A stretch of DNA of 64,000 bases from Enterococcus diestrammenae (lineage in GTDB: Bacteria; Bacillota; Bacilli; Lactobacillales; Enterococcaceae), in the NCBI RefSeq assembly GCF_009933255.1, contig NZ_MAEI01000054.1:372001-436000 (forward strand). The letters run 5' to 3'. Position numbers and translations under genes: made by a program. Below, one piece after another: positions 43,209 through 50,864 of the stretch. The notes beneath the pieces are model-generated. The model saw only the letters and a list, made by a program, of their open reading frames with translations. It had not been told where the DNA came from and made no database searches. The first letter of the stretch is position 1; every line of letters starts with the position of its first letter.

Positions 43209-43505
43209 ATGGCAACCATCAGAATTGACGATGATTTGAAGCATGAGGCAGATAAAATGTTTGATGAAGTTGGCATGAACACATCTGTTGCAGTAAAAAT
43301 TTTTTTGACGAAATTTGTAAAAACCGGTAAATTTCCTTTTGATATTGAAACGTTATCTTTTAAACCTACTGCTGAAACGGCGCAAGCTTTTAAAGAAACG
43401 GCTAAATTGATTGAACAAAAAGACTTAGCGAATAATGAAGATTTAGACAGCTACTTTGCCAGAATGAAAAAAGAAGCAGCTGAGGAATCCCATGTTGAAT
43501 TATAA
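43209..43505 (+). CDS. dinJ: RelB/DinJ-family antitoxin
   Basis: A 98-residue antitoxin. The N-terminal ribbon-helix-helix (TIRIDDDLKHEADKMFDEVG, TSVAVKIFLTKFVK) binds DNA and the C-terminus wraps the toxin. AGGAGGG lies 6-8 bases before ATG 43209. It overlaps the toxin frame by 14 bases. The toxin is broken (next entry), so this may be an orphan antitoxin that now only represses its promoter, or it may cross-neutralise related toxins. Confidence 0.92.
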   Translation: MATIRIDDDLKHEADKMFDEVGMNTSVAVKIFLTKFVKTGKFPFDIETLSFKPTAETAQAFKETAKLIEQKDLANNEDLDSYFARMKKEAAEESHVEL

Positions 43506-43776
43506 AACGACGACACGCTTTGATAAAGATGTCAAAAAGTTGATTAAGCAAGGAAAACCTCTAAGAAAGCTACAAAAGGCCATGGAGTTGTTGATTAATG
43601 AAGAAGAATTAGGGGGAGAGTATCAGCTTCACCCCTTGGAACCCAAAAATTAAATTCCCAAACGTTGGGATATCCACATAGGTGGAAGGAACAGCGATTG
43701 GGTTGTTATTTTTTATTATTATGATCAAACCATTATTTTTGAAAGAACTGGCAGTCATTCTGAGCTATTTAGATAA
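43492..43776 (+). pseudogene. yafQ: YafQ-family mRNA interferase toxin broken by an in-frame TAA
   Basis: From ATG 43492 the frame gives a 94-codon RelE/YafQ-type toxin with one stop at codon 54 (43651-43653). Before it reads MLNYKTTTRFDKDVKKLIKQ and YQLHPLEPKN; after it IPKRWDIHIGGRNSDWVVIF and FERTGSHSELFR, the latter being the conserved C-terminal strand with the catalytic histidine region. The 14-base overlap with dinJ is normal for the pair. The truncated peptide lacks the catalytic half, so the toxin should be dead while its antitoxin is intact. Confidence 0.85.
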
Positions 43777-43920
43777 TTTCGTGAACGGATTAAAAGGTCC
43801 TCTTTTAAAAACGAGGCTCTTTTTTTGACCAAAAATGTAAAGACTTATTGACATCCTGTAAGGGATTCATTACACTCTAAAAGTAATGACTTGTTTACAT
43901 AAAGAAACGAGGTGATGACT

Positions 43921-44130
43921 TTGATTAAAAATCGGATCAAAGTTTTGCGGGCAGAGCGGGACTGGACTCAAGAAGAGCTGGCGCAGCGGGTCGGGGTTTC
44001 TCGGCAAGCGATAATCTCCATTGAAAAATACAAATACACGCCGTCTTTGGAGTTGGCTTTTACGATTGCCAAAGTCTTTCAAGTAGCCATCACCGACGTA
44101 TTTGCACAGGAGGCGGAAAAGGATGAATGA
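43921..44130 (+). CDS. XRE-family transcriptional regulator
   Basis: A ~69-residue Cro/CI-type protein (IKNRIKVLRAERDWTQEELAQ, GVSRQAIISIEKYKYTPSLELA). TTG 43921 gives optimal spacing (6 bases) to GAGGTG and matches the usual family N-terminus; ATG 43915 and GTG 43912 overlap that ribosome site. It overlaps the next membrane protein gene by 8 bases, the common arrangement of a small regulator with its membrane partner. Confidence 0.9.
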   Translation: MIKNRIKVLRAERDWTQEELAQRVGVSRQAIISIEKYKYTPSLELAFTIAKVFQVAITDVFAQEAEKDE

Positions 44131-44473
44131 ATTTACCAGAATGCTTGCCATGTTTGCTTTGGCGGCGGTGTCGCTTTTTGCGGCGAAATATGAAGACAGT
44201 AGGCGCCGAGCCAATCAAAATGACGAACGCTGGCAAGCGGTAACTGCTAAAGCCGATGCCCTGACCTTGCATGCCATTATGATTGTCGCGGTGGCGGTGA
44301 TGGCTTTGTTGACGCTGGGTAGCTTTGGCTTTGTTCAGCGGATTGGACTGATCCATCAATGGTCACAAGCCCAACAGTTATTGCCAATCTTGTTTGGTCT
44401 GCTATATCTAGCGCCTTTTGCTATTTTTGCTTTTCGCACATGGGCCTTGATGCACTTTGATAAAACCTTGTAG
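44123..44473 (+). CDS. Membrane protein coupled to the XRE regulator (116 aa)
   Basis: A 116-residue protein with an N-terminal helix (~5-21), a charged stretch (KYEDSRRRANQNDERWQAV) and two further helices (~48-68 and ~83-107). It resembles DUF2178-type partners of XRE regulators by size and layout, but I cannot assign a family with confidence. AGGAGGCGG upstream supports ATG 44123. Confidence 0.75.
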   Translation: MNEFTRMLAMFALAAVSLFAAKYEDSRRRANQNDERWQAVTAKADALTLHAIMIVAVAVMALLTLGSFGFVQRIGLIHQWSQAQQLLPILFGLLYLAPFAIFAFRTWALMHFDKTL

Positions 44474-44561
44474 GCAAAAGGTGGCTGGGGGATTGCCAAG
44501 CTCTCCTGGCTATGCCACAATAGAAAAAGTTTGAAGCAAGAAATACTGGAGGAACAATGGC

Positions 44562-44864
44562 ATGATGATCTTGTTTATTTGTATGATGATACTAGGTGGA
44601 GCAGCGTTATATTTTGCGACGAAACCAGAAGTGGGCTTTGGGTATAAAGGCTTAGCTTACAAAGCATTAGGTAAAAAAGTGTGGTGCTTTTCAAACCGGC
44701 TGTGTGGTATTTTGTTATTGGTGGTCGGTGTCGGGGGAAGTATCAGCTATTTTGCCTTAAATCAACCCAGCAATCGCCGCTTTTTCTGGGCGGGGTTATT
44801 GGCCGCTCTTCTATGTTTTTTAATTAGTGATTTAGTGACGATTCAACGTTTTAAAAACAAATAA
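44562..44864 (+). CDS. SdpI-like small membrane protein
   Basis: A 100-residue protein with three helices. The stretch GFGYKGLAYKALGKKVWCFSNR followed by a helix resembles the SdpI/YhfL-type signature (GYRT...S...W..AN). SdpI proteins are immunity or signalling membrane proteins in Bacillus; a function here is not shown. TGGAGG lies 9 bases upstream of the ATG. Confidence 0.65.
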   Translation: MMILFICMMILGGAALYFATKPEVGFGYKGLAYKALGKKVWCFSNRLCGILLLVVGVGGSISYFALNQPSNRRFFWAGLLAALLCFLISDLVTIQRFKNK

Positions 44865-44865
44865 A

Positions 44866-44911
44866 AAAGGCGGTTCCTCCCAAACTTTTTCTGGGAAGAA
44901 CCGCTTTTTAC
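44866..44911. terminator. Bidirectional Rho-independent terminator
   Basis: AAGGCGGTTC-TCCCA pairs with TGGGA-GAACCGCTTTTT between two convergent genes, with an A-run on the left and a T-run on the right. Confidence 0.88.
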
Positions 44912-44921
44912 TTAGTGGTTT

Positions 44922-45689
44922 CTAAACAATACTCATCCCGCCGTCGACCACTATAAATTGACCGGAGACATAAGAGGACATGTCGCTGGAGAAATAAAGA
45001 ATGGTACCGTTGAGTTCGCCTCGTTTTCCTGGACGCCCCAGCGGATTTTGGTAGTTGTAGCTGTTGAGGAAGTCCTCTGATTTAAAGAGGGTGTTTTCGG
45101 TCATTTCTGATTCAAATAACCCAGGACCGATGGCGTTGACCGTGATATTATAACGACCATAAGAAGCAGCCATTCCTTTAGTTAGGCCTAAAACGGCAGC
45201 TTTTGAAGCGTTATAAGAATGGCGGATGAAGACGTCTTGTTTGTCAGCGATAACGGCATTGATGGAGGCAATGTTGATGATTTTGCCGTAATTTTGCGCC
45301 ATCATGTAAGGGACCGCGTATTTTGAAGCCAAGAAAATCCCTTTCACATTGGTATCCATGGACTTATCCCAGTCCGCTTCTGACAATTGATGCACGCCGC
45401 CACGGACGGCTACCCCTGCGTTGTTTAGCAAAATGTCGATGCGCCCAAAATGATCATGGACCGCGGTGATTGCCGTTTTGACACTGGTTTCATCGGTGAC
45501 GTCGCATTTGTGGATAAAAGTATCCACGCCAGCTTCTTGCAATTTTCTAGCGACATCTGCTAACTTTTCTTCTCGCCGCGCCAATAAGGCAACCTTGGCG
45601 CCGTTTTTCCCGTAAGCTCGGGCCGCATCCGCCCCCAAACCACTGGAAGCCCCCACGACTACAGCAACTTTCCCCTTGATATCAAACAA
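44922..45689 (-). CDS. Short-chain dehydrogenase/reductase
   Basis: A classical SDR of ~255 residues: cofactor loop VVVGASSGLGADAARAYG, NNAGVAV, catalytic Ser in INIASINAV and YNASKAAVLG, with C-terminal GRPGKRGELNGTILYF and SGQFIVVDGGMSIV. It resembles gluconate 5-dehydrogenases and 3-oxoacyl-ACP reductases; substrate unknown. TTG 45689 is preferred because AAGGAGT lies 8 bases upstream; the frame is open to ATG 45770 but that start has no ribosome site. Confidence 0.9.
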   Translation of the reverse strand: MFDIKGKVAVVVGASSGLGADAARAYGKNGAKVALLARREEKLADVARKLQEAGVDTFIHKCDVTDETSVKTAITAVHDHFGRIDILLNNAGVAVRGGVHQLSEADWDKSMDTNVKGIFLASKYAVPYMMAQNYGKIINIASINAVIADKQDVFIRHSYNASKAAVLGLTKGMAASYGRYNITVNAIGPGLFESEMTENTLFKSEDFLNSYNYQNPLGRPGKRGELNGTILYFSSDMSSYVSGQFIVVDGGMSIV

Positions 45690-46006
45690 TGAACTCCACT
45701 CCTTACTCAATATTTTGTACTGATTTTTCAAAGTGCGAAAAATCAATTTGATACTCGTGCCGTATACCATTGGACTAAGGCGAAGACCGCCAAGTCCAAC
45801 TGGTAGTTTTATTTGTGTTATTTGTTACAAGGCCATCATACGCCTAACCTAACAAATTGTAAACGTATTCAAAAAAGTTTTTGGTTTCTTTTGACGAATT
45901 GGTTATTACGCCAACCAGCCACCCGGGAAAAAGAAACTTTTCATCAAACTTTCCAACATTTTTCTTAACCCTTGCCACAAACCTCAACAAATCCGCTGTT
46001 TTCGTG

Positions 46007-46299
46007 TATAATATGTAATGGATGCTTAGGCATGTGATTGACCAATCTGTAAGTGAGCTGTGTCTCCCTCTCGTAGCGACCGGCTGCCTCAGATAACTTA
46101 GTATAACAATAACCTCGCAACAATTTTCAAGACTGAGACTGTCCCTTGAGGATTTTCCGCGGCCTGTGAAAACAAACCAGAACCCATTTTTCACCCTAGT
46201 GGTAGGGGGATTGGCTTTTCCGGCCCTCAAGAAAATCTCTTCGCATGGTCTGCTGTCGGCAATTGGCGCGACAAATCAAAGAAAGAATAGGTGAGATTT
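46007..46299 (+). promoter_or_regulatory. Promoter and long 5' leader of rnjB
   Basis: TATAAT at 46007-46012 is followed by ~280 bases without a gene before rnjB. The leader can form two competing pairings: CTTGAGG with CCTCAAG, or GAG(G)ATTTTC with GAAAATCTC, both between ~46146 and ~46235. This suggests a regulated or self-processed leader. I recognise no riboswitch class. The preceding 45771-46006 holds no gene. Confidence 0.4.
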
Positions 46300-47982
46300 T
46301 TGAGCGACATCAAGATTATTCCCTTGTCCGGTGTCCGGGAAAATGGGAAAAATATGTATTTAACAGAAGTAGATGGGGATATTTTCATTTTTGACTGTGG
46401 TCTGAAATATCCTGACAATGAATTATTGGGGATCGACACTGTGATTCCTGACTTTACGTATTTAGAAGAAAATGCTGAGCGAGTGGTGGGGGTCTTCTTG
46501 ACTCACGGTCACGCCGATGCAATCGGGGCCTTGCCTTATTTGTTGGAACGGGTGGAAGTGCCGGTGTTCGGGACGAAACTGACCATCGAATTGGCCAAAA
46601 TCAATGTTCACAAAAATGAAGGTACCAAGAAATTTAAGGATTTCCATGTGATCGATGAACATACGGAAATCGATTTTGGCACTGGAGTGGTCAGCTTTTT
46701 CCGCACTACCCACTCGATTCCTGATTCGGTAGGGATTAGTTTGAAAACTGCAGAAGGCAACATCGTCTACACTGGCGATTTCAAGTTTGACCAAGGGGCA
46801 GTGCCACTGTATCAAACGGATTTTGCCCGTCTGGGAGAAATCGGCAAAGAAGGGGTTCTGGCGTTATTGTCCACGTCTTCCAATGCCGAAAATCCTGCAC
46901 CAGTGGCTTCAGAGCGGACGATCGGCGAAGAAGTGTCCGACACCATCCAATTTTGGGAAGGGCGGATCATCGTTGCTATGGTGGCCTCCAACTTGCAACG
47001 GGTGCAACAAGTCCTAAACGCCGCCCATAAAGCTGGCCGCAAAGTTGTCTTAACCGGTCAAGATTTCGGTCGGATTTTGCGCACCGCCATGAAACTGGGT
47101 AAGCTAGAAGTGTCGGAAGAAGACATGTTCATCACCCAAAAAGAAATGAAAAAATACCCGCCAGAACAGTTGATCATCATGGAAACCGGACGGATGGGCG
47201 AACCGATCAAAGCCTTGCAAAAAATGGCGAACGGCACGCATCGGACATTGCGGATTCAAGAAGGGGATTTGGCTTATATCGCCACTACCCCTACCACCGC
47301 TATGGAAACCAGTGTCGCCAAAACCGAAGATATCGTCTTCCGAGCAGGCGGGACTGTCAAACAAATTTCCGATAATCTGCGGGTTTCCGGTCATGCCAAC
47401 CCTGATAACTTGCAGTTGATGCTCAACTTGATGCGTCCGCAGTATTTCATCCCAGTCCAAGGGGAATACCGTCAGTTGGCTGCCCATGCGGAGTTGGCGC
47501 ATAAAGTCGGCATGGACTACAGCAATATTTTCATCACCGCTCGTGGCGATGTCTTAGAATACAAGCAGGGCAAATTGACTCCTGGGGGCGCTGTGCCAGC
47601 AGAAAATGTCCTGATCGATGGCATCGGTGTAGGGGATATCGGCAATATCGTCTTGCGGGACCGCAAGATTTTGTCAGAAGATGGCATCTTTATCGCTGTT
47701 TGCACCATCAATCGGCGGGAGAAAAAAATCGTTTCTCATCCGCAGATTACCTCTCGCGGCTTCGTCTATGTCAAAGCCAGCCGGGATTTGATTCGGGAAA
47801 GTGCCGACTTAGTCACGGAAATCGTGGAAAAACACCTACAAGACGACGATTTTGAGTGGGCCAAACTCAAACAAGACATCCGCGATCGGGTGGGCCGTTA
47901 CCTCTTTGAACAAACTAAACGCCGCCCAGTGGTGCTACCAGTCATCATGGAAGCCACCCAACGGAACAATAAACGACGTTAA
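46300..47982 (+). CDS. rnjB: Ribonuclease J2
   Basis: A ~560-residue metallo-beta-lactamase/beta-CASP nuclease. The active-site motif reads HGHADAIGA near residue 68; RNase J1 has HxHxDH, while this degenerate form is typical of RNase J2, the poorly active partner in the J1-J2 complex of mRNA decay and rRNA maturation. VSGHANPDNLQL and the C-terminal dimer domain (ITSRGFVYVKASRDLIRES) are present. TTG 46300 gives MSDIKIIPLSG, the family's usual start, with AGGTGAG 5 bases upstream; GTG 46291 overlaps the ribosome site. Confidence 0.92.
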   Translation: MSDIKIIPLSGVRENGKNMYLTEVDGDIFIFDCGLKYPDNELLGIDTVIPDFTYLEENAERVVGVFLTHGHADAIGALPYLLERVEVPVFGTKLTIELAKINVHKNEGTKKFKDFHVIDEHTEIDFGTGVVSFFRTTHSIPDSVGISLKTAEGNIVYTGDFKFDQGAVPLYQTDFARLGEIGKEGVLALLSTSSNAENPAPVASERTIGEEVSDTIQFWEGRIIVAMVASNLQRVQQVLNAAHKAGRKVVLTGQDFGRILRTAMKLGKLEVSEEDMFITQKEMKKYPPEQLIIMETGRMGEPIKALQKMANGTHRTLRIQEGDLAYIATTPTTAMETSVAKTEDIVFRAGGTVKQISDNLRVSGHANPDNLQLMLNLMRPQYFIPVQGEYRQLAAHAELAHKVGMDYSNIFITARGDVLEYKQGKLTPGGAVPAENVLIDGIGVGDIGNIVLRDRKILSEDGIFIAVCTINRREKKIVSHPQITSRGFVYVKASRDLIRESADLVTEIVEKHLQDDDFEWAKLKQDIRDRVGRYLFEQTKRRPVVLPVIMEATQRNNKRR

Positions 47983-47997
47983 GCTCTGACTCTTTAA

Positions 47998-48034
47998 ACA
48001 CCTTATCCTGTTTTGGCAGATAAGGTGTTTTTTA
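47998..48034 (+). terminator. Rho-independent terminator
   Basis: ACACCTTATC and GATAAGGTGT flank an 11-base loop, followed by six T. It closes rnjB. The bases between here and 48298 show no gene. Confidence 0.9.
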
Positions 48035-48309
48035 TAGCCAAACGCAATGAAGCTTGGCCTTGCAAGTGAACACAACAATTGTGCTCTCTTGAAGGAAGCT
48101 AAGGAAGCTAAGGATGCGAAATGCCCCTTGTATCCTAGGAAATGAGGGGAAATTGCTACCGGATAAGTGCTTTGCTCTGAGCTCTCCTTAATGCTCAGAG
48201 CAAAATGAAAGCTGCCGTCGCCGTCATTAGGCTGTCAACATTGACCCTACAGACTGCTTTGGGTACACTGATAGACATAAGCTTACTAAGGCTTTTAGGA
48301 GGTTTTTTC

Positions 48310-48492
48310 GTGAAAACAAATAAATACACGCTACGGACGATCGTCGCCGGCATCTTGGTGTACGTGATTCTTGAATTATTATTTCCGGGACTGTCGGTGA
48401 TTCTGCAGGTCTTGCTGGCATTTGCTATCTTTTTTGTGCTCTTATGGTTTGTTCCGGGGATTCGTCGTTTTTTTATTGGACCTAAACAGTGA
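48310..48492 (+). CDS. Small membrane protein (60 aa)
   Basis: A 60-residue peptide with two membrane helices (LRTIVAGILVYVILELLF and SVILQVLLAFAIFFVLLW) and a basic C-terminus. GTG 48310 is chosen because AGGAGG lies 6 bases upstream; the frame is open 35 codons earlier without a ribosome site. Function unknown. Confidence 0.75.
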   Translation: MKTNKYTLRTIVAGILVYVILELLFPGLSVILQVLLAFAIFFVLLWFVPGIRRFFIGPKQ

Positions 48493-48633
48493 ATGATAGA
48501 CAAGTCTCCGAGGGCTGATTTGCAGACAGAAAGATTTTGTCATTTCACAAGAAAAATGGCAGTATACCAGTTTTAGTGATGGATAGATTCACAAAATTTC
48601 GCGGCAATTCCATGCTGTGGGACGAAGCGATAG

Positions 48634-48680
48634 CGCGGGGAGGTTAGCCTGGATTTAGGCGCCTCTTCGCGTTTTTATTT
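48634..48680 (+). terminator. Rho-independent terminator
   Basis: CGCGGGGAGG pairs with CCTCTTCGCG (two G-T pairs), followed by TTTTTATTTT. It lies in the 328-base gap before the MFS gene, which otherwise shows only a TATACT (-10) near 48755. Confidence 0.75.
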
Positions 48681-48820
48681 TCCGAAATACCTGCAAATTA
48701 CCAGTTATTTTTTGTCATTTTTACTCATTTTTTCTGCTAGCTTTCAAAAAAACAGTATACTAAAGATGAGAGGGGCGCTAATAGCCTCGGAAAGTGGTAG
48801 TGGAGAAAGGAAGTGCTGTT

Positions 48821-50260
48821 ATGAAAACCTATCAAGAAGATGCCCAAGTTCAAAAAAATCGTTGGTGGATTTTAGTGGCGGTGGCGATGTTTACCTTCAT
48901 GTCGACCTTAGATACGAGTATCGTCAATATCGCCTTGCCGACGATTTCAAAGGACTTAGCGGTACCCATGAATCAAGCGGAATGGGTGGTTTCGGTTTAT
49001 TTGATGATTGTTTGCTCGTGTTTGTTATTGTTTGGTAAGGTGGGGACAGTCGTGGGAAGATTAAAGTTTTTCGAGTAGGAACGCTGATTTTTGTCACGGG
49101 ATCGTTCTTGTGTGGCTTCAATCAGTCTCTCGGCTTTTTGTTATTTGCCCGCATGATTCAGGGCATTGGGGCTAGCATGACGATGGCCACCAACACCGGG
49201 ATTGTCACAGAGGTCTTTCCCATTCACGAAAGGGGACGGGCACTGGGAGCGATCGGCGCCTTTGTTTCCTTGGGTTCGATTGCTGGACCAGGATTAGGCG
49301 GCGTGATTTTAGCTCAGTTTACTTGGTCGTATATTTTTTGGATTAATGTTCCGATTGGCATCTTGACCATGGTGATTGCCGAGAAGTTTTTGCCAAAGGA
49401 TATCACCATGAGTGGTCACAGTATCGACAAAGGAGGTTTCGTTTATTTTGCCACTACGGTGATTAGCTTTTTCGGCGGGATTTTCCTGGGGCAAGAACAA
49501 GGCTTTTTGCATCCGGTGCCGCTGGTATTATTTGCGGTGGCACTACTAGCGTTTCTTCGTTTTTTGCGAGTGGAAACCAAGGTGCGTTACCCGTTGATTT
49601 CTTTTCAAATTTTTCAAAATCGGATGTTTAGTCTGAGTTTGTTTACGGCTTTATTGATTTTTTCATAAAAACTTCTTCGTCAACGTGGTGATTCCGTTCT
49701 ATTTGCAAAATGCTCGTGGTCTCAGTCCTAGCTATGCCGGCTTGTTGATGATGGTCTTTCCCTTCACGATGGTGTTGGGGGCACCGATTAGTGGTTACCT
49801 GACGGATCGTTTGGGACCGGAAATCTTGGTGTTGTGGGGGCTAGGGATTCTCGCCTTGTCTCAGTTGTTGTACGTGTTTTTGGCAATTGATTCCCCGCTG
49901 TGGTTTTATGTGGTGGGAACGGCAGCCGGCGGGATTGGCAATGCCTTGTTTCAATCCCCCAACAACACCATGGTGATGAGCGCGGTCACGAAGGAAAACT
50001 TTGGCGTGGCGGGGTCTTTGAATTCCTTTGCCCGTAATTTCGGGATGGTTATCGGGATTGCTTTGTCCACCACGATTTTGTACCAAGCCATGTCCGCCAA
50101 ATTAGGAAAGAAAGTCACGACGTATATTGCTAACCGTCCGGATGTCTTCTTATTTGGTATGAAAATCACCTTCTTTGGTTCCTTTTTATTGTGTTTGGTG
50201 GCCTTTGTCTTGACCCTCTGGCGCATAAAAAAAGCCCGAAGCCGCACTGTAAAAGCTTGA
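48821..50260 (+). pseudogene. MFS drug exporter (EmrB/QacA, DHA2 type) with two frameshifts
   Basis: Three consecutive frames make one ~480-residue 14-helix exporter: 48821-49078 (helices 1-2, STLDTSIVNIALPTI), ~49069-49668 (helices 3-8, RMIQGIGASMTMAT and ALGAIGAFVSLGSIAGPGLGG, the DHA2 motif C) and ~49664-50260 (helices 9-14). Each break is repaired by adding one T to a T-run (five T at ~49064-49068, six T at ~49658-49663), so both are single-base deletions in homopolymers. That pattern fits either slippage-type phase switching, real decay, or sequencing error. No other lesion is visible. Confidence 0.85.
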
Positions 50261-50351
50261 TATGTCTAAGCTTTGAGGAAAAAATCGACGTGAGAAACCC
50301 CTTTTTGAAGCTAGTGAAATAAAAGTTCTTATCGTTTTTCAAAAAAGATTC

Positions 50352-50380
50352 TTGCAATTCTGAAAAATCCTTGCTATACT
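50352..50380 (+). promoter_or_regulatory. trpB promoter
   Basis: TTGCAA (50352-50357) and TATACT (50375-50380) are 17 bp apart, with TGC extending the -10. It drives the leader peptide and trpB. Confidence 0.8.
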
Positions 50381-50414
50381 TTGACACAACTTAAACAGAA
50401 AAGAGGACATGTAC

Positions 50415-50462
50415 ATGACAATACGAGCAACTTTGACATATTGGTGGAACTGGCATAGTTGA
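50415..50462 (+). CDS. Trp-rich leader peptide of trpB (15 aa)
   Basis: The frame encodes MTIRATLTYWWNWHS with three Trp codons (10, 11, 13) and ends in TGA. AGAGG lies 8 bases upstream of the ATG; an in-frame ATG at 50409 is too close. Placed between a strong promoter and a strong intrinsic terminator ahead of trpB, this is the layout of transcription attenuation by ribosome stalling, as in enterobacterial trp operons. When charged tRNA-Trp is scarce the ribosome would stall at the WWNW codons and prevent the terminator. The antiterminator pairing is not proven. Confidence 0.75.
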   Translation: MTIRATLTYWWNWHS

Positions 50463-50539
50463 CGTTGCGTGTGTGCGAAGGCATAGATGCAACTTTAGCG
50501 TAGGCGAAAAGTCATCTGTGCCGGGAAATCCCTTCAATG

Positions 50540-50579
50540 GACGACCGGTGAGCGAAAAAGCAAACCGGTCGTCTTTTTT
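50540..50579 (+). terminator. trpB attenuator terminator
   Basis: GACGACCGGT and ACCGGTCGTC form a perfect 10-bp stem with a 14-base loop and six T. It lies 78 bases after the leader peptide stop and 285 bases before trpB. Confidence 0.8.
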
Positions 50580-50580
50580 G

Positions 50581-50790
50581 ACTTTTTCGGGGCACGGGTG
50601 ACTCATTAGTCTGGATTGTCTGTTTTCGAGGGGAAGCTTCTCGAAAACTTGGAGTGAAGCGAAAGGCGTAAGTCGGTACTGGACGCCGAGGCCCCTGCAA
50701 AAACTTTTTCGGGGCACGGGTGACTTGTTAGTCCGGATTGTCTGTTTTCGAGGGGAAGCTTCTCGAAAACTTGGAGTGAAGCGAAAGGCG
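50581..50790 (+). repeat. Tandem duplication of an 88-nt module in the trpB leader
   Basis: Copies at 50581-50668 and 50703-50790 differ at only about four positions and are separated by 34 bases. Each holds a perfect 9-bp hairpin GTTTTCGAG / CTCGAAAAC. They lie between the attenuator and the trpB start. No protein frame is convincing. Confidence 0.85.
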
Positions 50791-50864
50791 AGAGACAGGA
50801 ATGGCCAGCTCGCCCGACAAGTAGACCCCACAAAAAATCAAAAAAACTATTGGAGGAATGACTC

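Noticed and set aside
26931..43653. Stop-codon reassignment as an explanation for in-frame TAG/TAA codons
   Set aside because: Most intact genes in the window end at ordinary TAA, TAG or TGA codons, so general recoding is untenable.
45894..45911. Further ATTACGC sites at 45905 and 60111 as members of the operator family
   Set aside because: Their left arms differ at three or more positions, so they are probably chance single half-sites.
50581..50790. CRISPR-like appearance of two repeats with a 34-base spacer
   Set aside because: Only two copies, the 88-base unit is far too long for a CRISPR repeat and no cas genes are present.
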